Source: Trebonia sp963771985 (lineage in GTDB: Bacteria; Actinomycetota; Actinomycetes; Streptosporangiales; Streptosporangiaceae). Taken from it: a stretch of DNA of 64,000 nucleotides. Positions 1-10,999 of this stretch are shown here, one piece after another (the first letter of the stretch is position 1; each line of letters opens with the position of its first letter). Position numbers and translations under genes: made by a program. Below the pieces are notes generated by a model. That model was not told the DNA's origin. It did no database searches and saw only the letters and a program-made list of their open reading frames with translations. The stretch spans positions 124,001 through 188,000 of the forward strand of contig CAVYVO010000022.1 of NCBI GenBank assembly GCA_963771985.1, written 5' to 3'.

Positions 1-1109
1 TGTGACCCGAGCTTGGGGTCGGCGTGCTCGTACAAGGCGGTGCCGTCGAATTCGGCGAGCGCCCACGAGTCGCGCGGGAAATGCGCGGGTACCCAGTCGA
101 CGATGACCCCGATGCCCGCCTGGTGCAGCGTGTCCACGAGGTACCTGAAGTCGTCGGGCGAGCCGTACCGCGAGGTCGGCGCGTAGTACGAGGTGACCTG
201 GTACCCCCACGAGCCGCCGAACGGGTGTTCCGCTACCGGCAGGAACTCCACGTGCGTGAACCCGAGGTCGACCACGTAGGCGGCGAGCTCGACGGCGAGC
301 TGCCGGTAGGACAGCCCGGGGCGCCAGGACCCGAGGTGCACCTCGTACGCGCTCATCGGGCTGGTCACCGGCTGCCGGGCGGCGCGCGCCCGCAGCCACT
401 CCGCGTCGCCCCACTCGTAGGACGACTCGTACACCACCGACGCGGTGGCCGGCGGGGTCTCGGCCAGCGTCGCCATCGGGTCGGCCTTCTCCCGCCACAC
501 CCCGTCCGGCCCGCAGATCGAGTACTTGTAGCGGGTGCCGGGACCCGCGCCCGGCAGGTAAAGGTCCCAGACCCCGCTGCCGCCCAGCGACCGCATCGGA
601 TGGGCGCGGCCGTCCCAGAAGTTGAAATCCCCGACCAGCCGGACGCCGCGCGCGTTCGGCGCCCAGACCGCGAACGCGGTGCCGGCGCCGCGCGGCCGCG
701 CGCCGAGCGCGTGCCAGAGCTGCTCGTGCCTGCCCTCGGCGATCAGGTGCAGATCGAGCTCGCCGACCGTGGGGAGGTGCCGGTACGGGTCATCCTGCGG
801 GACTTCAGCGTCGCTGCCCGGATAGGTGACTGCTAGCTGATATTCCGGAACGGAAGGTTGCGTCTCCGGCAGCGTCACCTCGAAGACACCCTGGTGGCGG
901 TGCGTCATCGGGTAGCGGCTGCCGTCGGGCAAGACCACGGTGACGGAGGCGGCGAGCGGGCGCAGCGCGCGGACGATGACGCCGCGCGGACCCGGATGCG
1001 CGCCCAGGATGGAGTGCGGGTCGTGGTGGTGGCCGGCGACGAGCCGCTCGATCTCACCGAGGGACACGTGATCCGGCGACGTACCTGCGGACAAATTGTT
1101 CACTGTCAT
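1..1109 (-). CDS. glgB: 1,4-alpha-glucan branching enzyme GlgB, partial (N-terminal ~369 codons)
   Basis: The reading frame is open from an ATG at 1109 to the window edge. It encodes an N-terminal carbohydrate-binding module (around residues 20-110, motif HHHDPHSILGAHPG), a second one (around residues 125-220, with FAVWAPNA and VRLVGDFNFWDG), and the start of a GH13 barrel (SYEVHLGSW-like segment, then VDWVPAHFPRDSWAL). The cut falls before the catalytic Asp and Glu, so activity cannot be judged. GlgB makes alpha-1,6 branches in glucan. It is the last gene of a glgE-treS-mak-glgB operon, 29 nt after mak. A GTG at 1103 is an alternative start; no strong ribosome site is visible. Confidence 0.95.
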   Translation of the reverse strand, partial: MTVNNLSAGTSPDHVSLGEIERLVAGHHHDPHSILGAHPGPRGVIVRALRPLAASVTVVLPDGSRYPMTHRHQGVFEVTLPETQPSVPEYQLAVTYPGSDAEVPQDDPYRHLPTVGELDLHLIAEGRHEQLWHALGARPRGAGTAFAVWAPNARGVRLVGDFNFWDGRAHPMRSLGGSGVWDLYLPGAGPGTRYKYSICGPDGVWREKADPMATLAETPPATASVVYESSYEWGDAEWLRARAARQPVTSPMSAYEVHLGSWRPGLSYRQLAVELAAYVVDLGFTHVEFLPVAEHPFGGSWGYQVTSYYAPTSRYGSPDDFRYLVDTLHQAGIGVIVDWVPAHFPRDSWALAEFDGTALYEHADPKLGS

Positions 1110-1138
1110 GTCATGTACTCTGCGGGTCGGCGGAGCGG

Positions 1139-2545
1139 TCAGAGCTCCGCGAGGGAATCCAGCGGGATGGGCAGCCAGGACGGGCGGTGCCTGGCTTCGT
1201 AGAGTACTTCGTAGACCGCCTTGTCTATCTGCAACGCGCGGAGCAGCACGTCGTTTGAGTCCGGGTCGAGGCCGCCCGCCTCGGCGTATCCGGCGCAGAA
1301 GGCGCTCGCGTTCCTGCGGACCCAGTCGCGCGCCACGCTGCTCAGCGCCGCCTGGTCGGGACGCCCGATCAGCTGGTGGCGGGCGGCGTAGTCGAACGAG
1401 CGGAGCATTCCGGCGACGTCCCGCAGCGGTGAGGATCGGGCCCGGCGCTGGGCCAGCGGGGTGGCCGGCTCCCCTTCGAAGTCGAGCACCACCCAGCCGG
1501 TCTCGGTCCGCATGACCTGCCCCAGGTGGTAGTCGCCGTGCACGCGCTGCACCGGGAACGGCCCCTTGAGCTTGGCGAGCCGGGAGTAGGCGTCGCCGAT
1601 CTTCTCCGCGTACCTGCCGAGCTCCGGCACCGCGGCTTTCGCGAGGTCCAGCTTCCGGAACATCTGCTCGGTCAGCTCGGCCAGCGCGTCCGTGCCGAGC
1701 TCGTCGGTGCCGAAGGCGGCGGCCAGGTCGGCGTGCACCTGCGCGGTGGCGATGCCGAGCCGGCAGGCCTCGCCCGCGAAGTCGCCGCCCGCGTCCGCCG
1801 CGCGCACGACGTCGGACGCGCTTTCCTCCATCGCGTACAGGTCCCGCACGCTTGTCGCCGCCAGCGACCAGCCGTCGGAGGCGAGCCGCAGGTACTTCGA
1901 CAAGATGGCCAGGCTGGTGGACACGCCCTCCAGCCTGGCCTCTATCCAGCCGAACGGCTCGGCGATGTGCGGCGACCCCAGCCGGGCGAGCGCGGTGGTC
2001 ACCTCGAGGTCCGGGTTCGGCCCGGGGGAGAGCCTGCGGAAGACCTTGAGGATCGACTCCTCCCCGTAGACCAGGCTGGTGTTGCTCTGCTCGGCGGAGA
2101 GCACGAGGCTGTCCAGCCCGGTCTCGAAACGGGCGCCGGGGACCTTGCGCATCTGCAGCGAGCCGATGGAGCTTTCGGCCGCGATCGCGGCGAGCAGCGG
2201 CCTGGTCAGGTCGGAGTCGTGCAGCGCGTCGTAGGCTTGCCGCCCGTCACCGGACTCGCCGATGTGCGCGTGCCGGAGGCTGTCGGGCAGCGCGGCGCGC
2301 AGCCCGACGAGCACCTGGTAGTAGTCGACGGTCGTGCCGTGCGAGACCGTGATGATCAGGTGCCGCAGCTCCGGATCGCCGCCGACCATCTCGGTATCCG
2401 CCACGACCGCCAGATCGCGCAGCCCGCGCCCTTTGCCGGCGAACCACCGCTGCTGGACTAGCCACGTCGCTAGTGCGTCCTCGAAAGCCATCGCCTCGCT
2501 CATCCCGTAGGTTGCGCTCTCCGCCCGCATGGACCCAGGGGTCAC
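1139..2545 (-). CDS. mak: Maltokinase (Mak/Pep2)
   Basis: A 468-residue protein that phosphorylates maltose with ATP to maltose-1-phosphate, the donor for GlgE. The N-terminal cap carries the family motif VQQRWFAGKGR. The kinase-like C-terminal lobe carries VHGDYHLGQV (catalytic loop) and WVVLDFEGEP (metal-binding Asp), followed by a conserved RSSPLRDVAGMLRSFDYA segment. It lies between treS and glgB on the same strand, as expected for the GlgE pathway. The GTG at 2545 has a GAGG six bases upstream; ATGs at 2530 and 2503 are alternatives, and the last (MSEAMAFED) fits the usual family start well. Confidence 0.95.
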   Translation of the reverse strand: MTPGSMRAESATYGMSEAMAFEDALATWLVQQRWFAGKGRGLRDLAVVADTEMVGGDPELRHLIITVSHGTTVDYYQVLVGLRAALPDSLRHAHIGESGDGRQAYDALHDSDLTRPLLAAIAAESSIGSLQMRKVPGARFETGLDSLVLSAEQSNTSLVYGEESILKVFRRLSPGPNPDLEVTTALARLGSPHIAEPFGWIEARLEGVSTSLAILSKYLRLASDGWSLAATSVRDLYAMEESASDVVRAADAGGDFAGEACRLGIATAQVHADLAAAFGTDELGTDALAELTEQMFRKLDLAKAAVPELGRYAEKIGDAYSRLAKLKGPFPVQRVHGDYHLGQVMRTETGWVVLDFEGEPATPLAQRRARSSPLRDVAGMLRSFDYAARHQLIGRPDQAALSSVARDWVRRNASAFCAGYAEAGGLDPDSNDVLLRALQIDKAVYEVLYEARHRPSWLPIPLDSLAEL

Positions 2546-2639
2546 CTGAGCCTCGTGCTTGCTCAGCGTGCTCCGGCTTACCGGTCGTGTCGGTCTTATT
2601 GTGTTTTACCGCATATACCGATCGAGGCCGTCAGCCGGC

Positions 2640-4509
<1,870 letters not shown>

Positions 4510-4558
4510 TGCTTGGGTCTCCTGGGTATGCGCGACCGACGCATGCCAGGCTAATCCG

Positions 4559-6670
4559 TCAAGCCAGGTCACGCGTAACGGTGAAGATGTGTGCGGGCCG
4601 CACCGCCGGGTCGAGGCGCACATAACTGGCCTGGCCCCACCGGTACGATTCGCCGCTGAGTTCGTCCGTGACGGTAAACCCCTCGTTCCAATTCATACCG
4701 AGTGCGGGCATGTCAAGCCAGACCGTGGCCTCCCTAACCTGGTGCGGGTCAAGATTCACTACGACCAGGACGGTGTCCGAGACGGCGCCGCCCTGTTCCC
4801 CCGCCTGCGGCGCTGCCTGCACGGAGGATCTCTCCGTGATGGTACCCGCCCCGTAGGTGCTCCCCGCACCGGTCCCGGCGGCGGTTATCTCCCGCCCGGA
4901 CACTCGTTTCGAGAAGCAGATCAGCTCGGGCTGATCCACGTGATGGAAGCGTAGATTACGCAGCCAGTGCAATGCCGCGTGGGCTTTCCGGATTCGATTC
5001 AGATCTGTGATGAACGGAGCGATCCCGAGTCCGTCTCTCGCGGCGGTGTCCCAGTCGCGCGGCCGGTACTGGTACTTCTCCGAGTCCAGGTACTCCTCGC
5101 TGCCGGGGCGCACCGGGGTGTTCTCGCACAGTTCGTAGCCCGAGTAGATGCCCCAGCTCGGGCTGAGCATGGACGCGAGCACGGCCCGGATCCTGAAGGC
5201 GGCCGGGCCGCCGCGCTGCAGGTACTCGTGCAGGATGTCCGGCGTGTTCGCGAAGAAGTTCGGGCGCATGTAGGCGGCGGCGGAGCCGGACAGCTCCCGC
5301 ATGTACTCGGTCAGCTCCTCCTTGCCGTTACGCCAGGTGAAGTACGTGTACGACTGATGGAACCCGATCTTCGCCAGGGTCGCCATCATCGCCGGGCGGG
5401 TGAACGCCTCGGCCAGGAACAGCACGTCCGGGTCGGTCCGCCGGATGTCCGCGAGCAGCCGCTCCCAGAACTTCAGCGGCTTGGTATGCGGGTTGTCCAC
5501 CCGGAAAATCCGCACACCATAGTCCATCCACATCCGGACAATCCGGAGCACTTCCGCGTAGATTCCCTCGGGATCGTTGTCGAAGTTCATCGGATAGATG
5601 TCTTGGTATTTCTTCGGCGGGTTCTCCGCGTACGCGATCGACCCGTCGGCCCGCGTGGTGAACCACTCCGGATGTTCCTTCACCCAGGGATGGTCAGGCG
5701 ACGCCTGCAGCGCGAGGTCGAGCGCGACTTCGAGGCCGAGTTCCCTGGCCCGGGACACGAACGCGCTGAAGTCCGCGAACGTGCCGAGGTCCGGATGGAT
5801 CGCGTCGTGCCCTCCCTCGGGGGCGCCGATCGCCCACGGCGACCCGGGGTCGCCCGGCTTGGCCTCCAGGGAGTTGTTGCGCCCCTTGCGGAACGCGGTG
5901 CCGATCGGGTGGACGGGCGGCAGGTAAACGACGTCGAACCCCATGCCGGCGACCGCCTCGAGCCGCCGGGCGGCGGTGCGCAGCGTTCCCGACACCGGCT
6001 CCCTGCGGCCCATCGGGTCGAACTGGACGCCTTCGGAACGCGGGAAGAACTCGTACCAGGACCCGTAGAGCGCGCGCTGCCTGTCCACGAGCACCGGCAG
6101 CCGCGCGGACCTGGTCACGAGGTCGCGCAGCGGGTACCTGGCGAGGACCTCCCTGACCTCGGGCCGCTCGGCGGCCGCCAGCCGGTCCCACGCCGGCAGG
6201 CCGCGATCGCGCAGTTTCCTGGCGAGATCGGTCAGCACGGCGCGCGCGGCGGCCGGCCGCGCGGCGCCGGGAGGCTGCCTGATCGACCGCGCCGCCCGCT
6301 CGAACAGCAGCGCCCCCTCCGTCAGCATGAGCTCGACGTCCTGGCCGCGCGGCACCTTGATGGCCGCGTCGTGATGCCAGTGCGCGATCGGATCGCTCCA
6401 CGCCTCCACCTGGAACTGCCAGGTCCCCTCGCTGGTGACCGTCACCTCGGCGCCATATCTGTCTGTCCCCGGCGTGAGCTCGTGCATGCGCACCAGCGGG
6501 CCAGGTCTGCCCGCCGGATCTCGCAGCACCGCGCCGGCGCCAAGGCTGCCGTGTCCCTCCCGGATAACGGTGGCGCTGACCTGGAAAGTCTCGCCGACAA
6601 CCGCCTTAGCCGTGCGGCGCCCGCACTCCACTAGAGGTTCGATGTCGAGGATGGGGATGCGTCCGATCAC
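4559..6670 (-). CDS. glgE: Alpha-1,4-glucan:maltose-1-phosphate maltosyltransferase GlgE
   Basis: A 703-residue GH13_3 enzyme that extends alpha-1,4-glucan using maltose-1-phosphate. The N-terminal beta-sandwich begins IGRIPILDIEP and contains WQFQVEAWSDPIAHWHHD. The barrel has VVYLPPVHPIGTAFRKGRNN, the nucleophile in RIFRVDNPHTKPLKFWE, the acid in LFLAEAFTRP and the conserved SYTYFTWRNGK. A short disordered stretch (around residues 605-640, GTGAGSTYGAG) interrupts the C-terminal domain. It is the first gene of the glgE-treS-mak-glgB operon and is divergent from glgP across about 110 bp. The GTG start at 6670 fits the family N-terminus, though its ribosome site is weak. Confidence 0.97.
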   Translation of the reverse strand: MIGRIPILDIEPLVECGRRTAKAVVGETFQVSATVIREGHGSLGAGAVLRDPAGRPGPLVRMHELTPGTDRYGAEVTVTSEGTWQFQVEAWSDPIAHWHHDAAIKVPRGQDVELMLTEGALLFERAARSIRQPPGAARPAAARAVLTDLARKLRDRGLPAWDRLAAAERPEVREVLARYPLRDLVTRSARLPVLVDRQRALYGSWYEFFPRSEGVQFDPMGRREPVSGTLRTAARRLEAVAGMGFDVVYLPPVHPIGTAFRKGRNNSLEAKPGDPGSPWAIGAPEGGHDAIHPDLGTFADFSAFVSRARELGLEVALDLALQASPDHPWVKEHPEWFTTRADGSIAYAENPPKKYQDIYPMNFDNDPEGIYAEVLRIVRMWMDYGVRIFRVDNPHTKPLKFWERLLADIRRTDPDVLFLAEAFTRPAMMATLAKIGFHQSYTYFTWRNGKEELTEYMRELSGSAAAYMRPNFFANTPDILHEYLQRGGPAAFRIRAVLASMLSPSWGIYSGYELCENTPVRPGSEEYLDSEKYQYRPRDWDTAARDGLGIAPFITDLNRIRKAHAALHWLRNLRFHHVDQPELICFSKRVSGREITAAGTGAGSTYGAGTITERSSVQAAPQAGEQGGAVSDTVLVVVNLDPHQVREATVWLDMPALGMNWNEGFTVTDELSGESYRWGQASYVRLDPAVRPAHIFTVTRDLA

Positions 6671-6782
6671 GCGGTCACGCTACCCACTCGCGATTCACAA
6701 ACGCTAGGCGACCCAGGGGTGAGACGACCCTCGCCGACAATGGCCAGGCAGCGTGCCCGGCGGGACCCTATGATGGCTCCCC
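6671..6782. promoter_or_regulatory. Divergent glgE / glgP promoter region
   Basis: The only non-coding stretch between the divergent glucan-synthesis operon and glgP, so it must carry both promoters. I could not identify confident -10/-35 hexamers. The role is inferred from position only. Confidence 0.5.
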
Positions 6783-9458
6783 GTGAGAGCGATCCGACGT
6801 TTTACCGTCCGTGCGACGCTTCCGCAGCCGCTCGCGCCGCTGCATGACCTGATGCTCAACCTTCGCTGGTCCTGGCACCCGCGCACGGTCGAGCTGTTCG
6901 AGTCGATAGACCCGGCCGGGTGGGCCGCCTCCGGCGGCGACCCGGTGGCGATGCTGAGCTCGATGCGGCCAGGCAAGCTCGCCGAGCTGGCCGGCGACGA
7001 GGACTTCCTGCGCCGCGTGAACGAGGCCGTCACCGACCTGCGCGGATACACCAGCGAACCGCGCTGGTACGAGTCGGGCGCGGCCGGGGCCACCGAGGCG
7101 CTGCCGCACGCGATCGCTTACTTCTCTCCTGAGTACGGCATCACCGCCGTCCTGCCGCAGTACTCCGGCGGCCTCGGCATCCTGGCCGGCGACCACCTCA
7201 AGTCGGCCAGCGACCTCGGCGTCCCCGTGATCGGCGTAGGCCTGCTGTACCGCCACGGATACTTCACGCAGTCGCTGTCCGCCGACGGCTGGCAGGCCGA
7301 GCGCTACCCCGCCGACGACCCGAACGGCCTCCCGCTGACGCTGCTCCGTCACCCTGCTGGCTCCAGGGGGGACGACCCCCCTGAGACCCTCCGTGAAAGT
7401 GCAGGGGCTGGCTCCAGGGGGGACGACCCCCCTGAGACCCCCCGTGAAAGTGCAGGGGCGAGCGAACCGGTACACATTTCCGTCACCCTGGCCGGCGGCA
7501 AGCTGCTCACCGCCCAGGTCTGGCTGGCCCAGGTGGGCCGCGTGCCGCTGCTGCTGCTCGACTCCTACGTGGAGGTGAACGAGCCGGCGCTGCACGAGGT
7601 GACCGACCGGCTCTACGGCGGCGGCAGCGAGCACAGGCTCCGCCAGGAAATGCTGCTCGGCATCGGCGGCGTCCGCGCGGTGCGCGCGTTCTGCGAGATC
7701 ACCGGGCACCCGGAACCCGAGGTATTCCACACCAACGAGGGCCACGCCGGCTTCCTCGGCCTCGAGCGGATCCGGGAGTACGTATCGACCGGGCTGGACT
7801 TCGGCGAAGCGCTCGAGCTGTGCCGCGCGGGCACGGTGTTCACCACCCACACGCCCGTGCCGGCCGGCATCGACCGGTTCCCGCGCGAGCTCGTGGAACG
7901 GTACTTCGCCCCGGACGCGGCCGGCGGCACGCTCCCGCTCGAACGAGTGCTCGCCCTCGGCGCGGAGACCTACCCGGGCGGTGACCCGCACGTATTCAAC
8001 ATGGCCGTGATGGGCATGCGGCTCGCGCAGCGCGTCAACGGCGTCTCCAAACTGCACGGCCAGGTCAGCCGCGAGATGTTCGCCGGCCTCTGGCCCGGGT
8101 TCGACACCTCGGAAGTGCCGATCGGCTCGATCACCAACGGCGTCCACGCGCCCACCTGGGTCGCCAGGGAAGTCTCCGAACTCGGCGACTCCGACTCCGA
8201 CTCCGCCGCCGCGGCCGACTCGGCATGGCTGTGGGACACCAGGCGGCGGCTGCGCGCCCGCCTGGTGACCGAGACCAGGCGGCGGCTGCGGGAGTCGTGG
8301 CGACAGCGCGGCGCGTCCGGCGCCGAGCTCACGTGGATCGACGACGTGCTCGACGAGAACATCCTCACGATCGGGTTCGCCCGGCGGGTCCCGTCCTACA
8401 AGCGGCTCACGCTGATGCTCAACGACCCACAGCGACTCACCGGCCTGCTGCTCGACCCCGACCGGCCCATCCAGATCGTGATCGCGGGCAAGGCGCACCC
8501 GGCCGACGAGGGCGGCAAGCGGCTCATCCAGCAGATGGTGCGCTACGCGGACACCGAGACTGTGCGCCGCCGGATCGTGTTCCTGCCGGACTACGACATG
8601 GCGCTGGCGCACTACCTGGTCCAGGGCTGCGACGTCTGGCTGAACAACCCGCTGCGCCCGCTCGAAGCATGCGGCACCTCCGGCATGAAGGTAGCGCTCA
8701 ACGGCGGCCTGAACGTCTCGGTGCGGGACGGCTGGTGGGACGAGTGGTACGACGGCGCGAACGGCTGGGAGATCCCGACGGCCGACGGCGTCGCCGACCC
8801 CGATCGCCGCGACGAACTCGAGGCGTCGGCCCTGTACGAGCTGCTCGGCAAGTCGGTCGCACCGCTGTTCTACGACGTCAGCCCCGAGGGAGTGCCGGGC
8901 GGCTGGGTCGAGATGATCCGCCACACCCTGCGCAGCCTGGGACCCAAGGTGCAGGCCGACCGCATGGTCGGCGACTACGTGCGGCACCTGTACGCCCCCG
9001 CCGCCGAGTCGTCCAGGACGCTGGCCGCCGGCCGGTTCAGGGCGGCGCGCGAGCTCGCCGCCTGGAAAGAACGCATCCGCGAGGGGTGGCCGGCGGTGCG
9101 GATCGAGCACGTCGAGGCGGACGGTATCGAGCCCAGCCTGGGCGCAGTGCTGGACGTGCGGGTGAACGCGGCGCTCGGCGGCCTGAGCGCCGACGACGTT
9201 CGCGTCGAAGTGGTCTACGGCCAGCCGGGCGACGACGACGAGATCATCGAGCCGTCCTACGCCACGCTGACGGCCGACGACTCAGCGCCGGAGCCGCTGA
9301 CCAGGTTCTCCGGCGCAGTGGAACTCGGCCGCCCCGGGCCGTTCGGCTACACGGTCCGGGTGCTCCCCAGGCACCCGCTGCTAGCCAGCCGCGCCGAACT
9401 CGGCCTCGTCACCTACCCGGAAGCCCCGGCCGGCATGACCAACGGCGACCTCCGCTAG
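6783..9458 (+). CDS. glgP: Alpha-glucan (maltodextrin/glycogen) phosphorylase, with translated repeat insert
   Basis: An 891-residue phosphorylase of the short bacterial/actinobacterial type that releases glucose-1-phosphate from alpha-1,4-glucan using PLP. It begins VRAIRRFTVRATLP, followed by LNLRWSWHP (DUF3417-like N-terminus). IAYFSPEYGI, QYSGGLGILAGDHLKSASDLG, FHTNEGHAGFLGLERI, TTHTPVPAGIDRFP and the PLP-site region EACGTSGMKVALNGGLNVS are all intact. Residues about 192-226 are an extra segment made of two copies of a 17-residue repeat (51 bp each), placed just before HISVTLAGG where homologues have a few residues. It keeps the frame. It is divergent from glgE. Confidence 0.96.
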   Translation: MRAIRRFTVRATLPQPLAPLHDLMLNLRWSWHPRTVELFESIDPAGWAASGGDPVAMLSSMRPGKLAELAGDEDFLRRVNEAVTDLRGYTSEPRWYESGAAGATEALPHAIAYFSPEYGITAVLPQYSGGLGILAGDHLKSASDLGVPVIGVGLLYRHGYFTQSLSADGWQAERYPADDPNGLPLTLLRHPAGSRGDDPPETLRESAGAGSRGDDPPETPRESAGASEPVHISVTLAGGKLLTAQVWLAQVGRVPLLLLDSYVEVNEPALHEVTDRLYGGGSEHRLRQEMLLGIGGVRAVRAFCEITGHPEPEVFHTNEGHAGFLGLERIREYVSTGLDFGEALELCRAGTVFTTHTPVPAGIDRFPRELVERYFAPDAAGGTLPLERVLALGAETYPGGDPHVFNMAVMGMRLAQRVNGVSKLHGQVSREMFAGLWPGFDTSEVPIGSITNGVHAPTWVAREVSELGDSDSDSAAAADSAWLWDTRRRLRARLVTETRRRLRESWRQRGASGAELTWIDDVLDENILTIGFARRVPSYKRLTLMLNDPQRLTGLLLDPDRPIQIVIAGKAHPADEGGKRLIQQMVRYADTETVRRRIVFLPDYDMALAHYLVQGCDVWLNNPLRPLEACGTSGMKVALNGGLNVSVRDGWWDEWYDGANGWEIPTADGVADPDRRDELEASALYELLGKSVAPLFYDVSPEGVPGGWVEMIRHTLRSLGPKVQADRMVGDYVRHLYAPAAESSRTLAAGRFRAARELAAWKERIREGWPAVRIEHVEADGIEPSLGAVLDVRVNAALGGLSADDVRVEVVYGQPGDDDEIIEPSYATLTADDSAPEPLTRFSGAVELGRPGPFGYTVRVLPRHPLLASRAELGLVTYPEAPAGMTNGDLR
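7358..7459 (+). repeat. Two tandem 51-bp units of a palindromic repeat, in frame within glgP
   Basis: Units at 7358-7408 and 7409-7459 differ at one base. Each contains the palindromic core GGGGGGACGACCCCCC and encodes GSRGDDPPET-RESAGA. The same core occurs at 33421-33462, 47683-47720 and 62880-62926. Confidence 0.95.
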
Positions 9459-9470
9459 CCAGCTTAGTTT

Positions 9471-9523
9471 CATGATCATGGGTCATTTGCGGCGAATATA
9501 GCCAGTTTTGACCCATGATCATG
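9471..9523. repeat. 53-bp miniature palindromic element with 15-bp arms
   Basis: The arms catgatcatgggtca (9471-9485) and its exact complement (9509-9523) flank an AT-richer centre, tttgcggcgaatatag. It lies between glgP and the enoyl-CoA hydratase gene. A related element is at 24310-24382. It may act as a terminator hairpin for glgP, although no T-run follows. Confidence 0.85.
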
Positions 9524-9570
9524 GACCCCAGGGTCGGCGGTAGCTTATTGCCGTAGGCAGCGAGGCGGAG

Positions 9571-10359
9571 GTGGGTGGCTTGGGCGAGTTCGTGCGGGTC
9601 GAGGTGGCGGACGCGATCGCCACGATCCGGCTAGACAGGCCGAAGATGAACGCGCTCAACGCGCAGGTCCAGGAGGAGATCGCGGCCGCCGCGGCCGAGG
9701 TCACCGCGGACGGCGCGGTCCGCGCCGTCATCCTCTACGGCGGCGAACGGGTCTTCGCGGCCGGCGCCGACATCAAGGAGATGGCCGGCATGAGCTACCC
9801 GCGGATGGCGGAGCGCTCGGCCAGGCTGCAGGCGTCGTTCACCGCGGTCGCGGAGATCCCCAAGCCGGTCGTGGCCGCTGTCGCCGGCTACGCGCTCGGC
9901 GGCGGCCTCGAGCTGGCGCTGTGCGCGGACTTCCGGGTGCTCGGCGAGGGCGCGAAGGTCGGCCAGCCGGAGATCTTGCTCGGGGTCATCCCCGGCGCGG
10001 GCGGCACGCAGCGGCTGCCGCGGCTGATCGGCCCGTCCCGGGCCAAGGACCTCATCTTCACCGGCAGGCACGTGCCGGCCGGCGAGGCGCTGGCCATCGG
10101 CCTCGCCGACAAGGTGGTGCCGGACACCGAGGTTTACCAGGCGGCGCGGGAACTCGCGGCCAGGTACACGACGGGACCCGCGCTGGCGCTGCGCGCCGCC
10201 AAGCAGGCCGTCGACAAGGGCCTCGAGGTGGACCTGGCCACCGGGCTCGAGATCGAGCGGCTGCAGTTCGCCGCCCTGTTCGCCACCGAAGACCAGAAGG
10301 CGGGCATGCGCAGCTTCATCGAGAACGGCCCAGGGAAGGCCGTCTTTGAGGGGCGTTGA
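9571..10359 (+). CDS. Enoyl-CoA hydratase/isomerase family protein (crotonase)
   Basis: A 262-residue crotonase-fold enzyme, likely hydrating trans-2-enoyl-CoA in fatty-acid beta-oxidation. Oxyanion-hole segments are visible: FAAGADIKEM (around residues 65-74) and ALGGGLELAL (around 107-117). The catalytic-Glu region QPEILLGVIPGAGGTQRLPRLIG follows (around 130-152). The family C-terminus FATEDQKAGMRSFIENGPGKAVFEGR is present. The GTG start gives MGGLGEFVRVEV. It is followed after 19 nt by a small conserved gene and may be co-transcribed with it. The exact substrate cannot be told from sequence. Confidence 0.93.
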   Translation: MGGLGEFVRVEVADAIATIRLDRPKMNALNAQVQEEIAAAAAEVTADGAVRAVILYGGERVFAAGADIKEMAGMSYPRMAERSARLQASFTAVAEIPKPVVAAVAGYALGGGLELALCADFRVLGEGAKVGQPEILLGVIPGAGGTQRLPRLIGPSRAKDLIFTGRHVPAGEALAIGLADKVVPDTEVYQAARELAARYTTGPALALRAAKQAVDKGLEVDLATGLEIERLQFAALFATEDQKAGMRSFIENGPGKAVFEGR

Positions 10360-10378
10360 AAAGTGAGATACTCGCACA

Positions 10379-10789
10379 ATGGCTGAGCCCGACGACCCGC
10401 TCTCGCTGGAGATGGTCACAGCCGCGCTGCGGATGGACAGCGCGGACGTGGCGGTGTATGCCCGCGTCCTCACCAAGTCGCTCAGCGAGGCGCTGCCGTC
10501 CGAGTACGTGACGGTCGAGCGCGAGCGGTCTATGTCCGACCGGATGCGCGGCCGTCCGGGCGAGATCTCCAAAGTCGCTATCCGCCTCGGGGACCAGCTC
10601 ATGACGCTCGCCGTGCGGAACGGCAAGCCGACCGCGGAGATCTGCCGCGAGGTCCGCGGCGTGGTGCTCTCCAGGCAGGACGTGCCCCTGCAGCAGTGGG
10701 CGAGCACGCTGGCCAGCGCGCTCGTCGTGCACGCCGAGAGCAACGCCCAGGCCGCGGCCGCGCTGCGCCGCCTCGTCACCGGCTCGTAG
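10379..10789 (+). CDS. Conserved hypothetical protein, 136 aa
   Basis: I do not recognise a named domain. The protein is soluble, with no signal peptide or membrane segment. It has a helical N-terminus (SLEMVTAALRMDSADVAVYARVLTKSL), a central beta-rich part (VTVERERSMSD, SKVAIRLGDQLMTLAV) and a helical C-terminus rich in Ala and Leu. The pattern of a hydrophobic sheet ending in LTLAVRNGKPTAEICREVRGVVLSRQDVPL resembles small actinobacterial conserved proteins of unknown role. It starts 19 nt after the enoyl-CoA hydratase gene on the same strand, suggesting one transcript. Codon use is typical of neighbours, so it is probably a real gene. Confidence 0.75.
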   Translation: MAEPDDPLSLEMVTAALRMDSADVAVYARVLTKSLSEALPSEYVTVERERSMSDRMRGRPGEISKVAIRLGDQLMTLAVRNGKPTAEICREVRGVVLSRQDVPLQQWASTLASALVVHAESNAQAAAALRRLVTGS

Positions 10790-10926
10790 CGCCGCCCCGC
10801 GTTGCGGAGGGCGGGTTCCGCGAACCATTCCCGTGTAAGTCAATCCGGACATTAGACACATTCCGGGCCAGTCGCTACGAAGGGTGACCGTTTCGCGGAG
10901 CCCTGCCGCGGCCGCCTGGCGCATTC

Positions 10927-10942
10927 ATTCGTGATCACGAAT
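10927..10942. promoter_or_regulatory. Perfect 16-bp palindrome ATTCGTGATCACGAAT (operator candidate)
   Basis: It equals its own reverse complement and sits in the AT-rich island upstream of the Ser/Thr kinase gene. Such sites often bind dimeric regulators, but no regulator is identified. Confidence 0.45.
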
Positions 10943-10983
10943 AGTTTTCGTTGTTATAGAATGAATTATTTACATCGAAAAAA

Positions 10984-10999
10984 ATGTTTTCGAAAACAT
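10984..10999. promoter_or_regulatory. Perfect 16-bp palindrome ATGTTTTCGAAAACAT (operator candidate)
   Basis: A self-complementary site 42 bp after the end of the previous palindrome, in the same AT-rich island. It does not match the actinobacterial LexA box. Confidence 0.45.
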
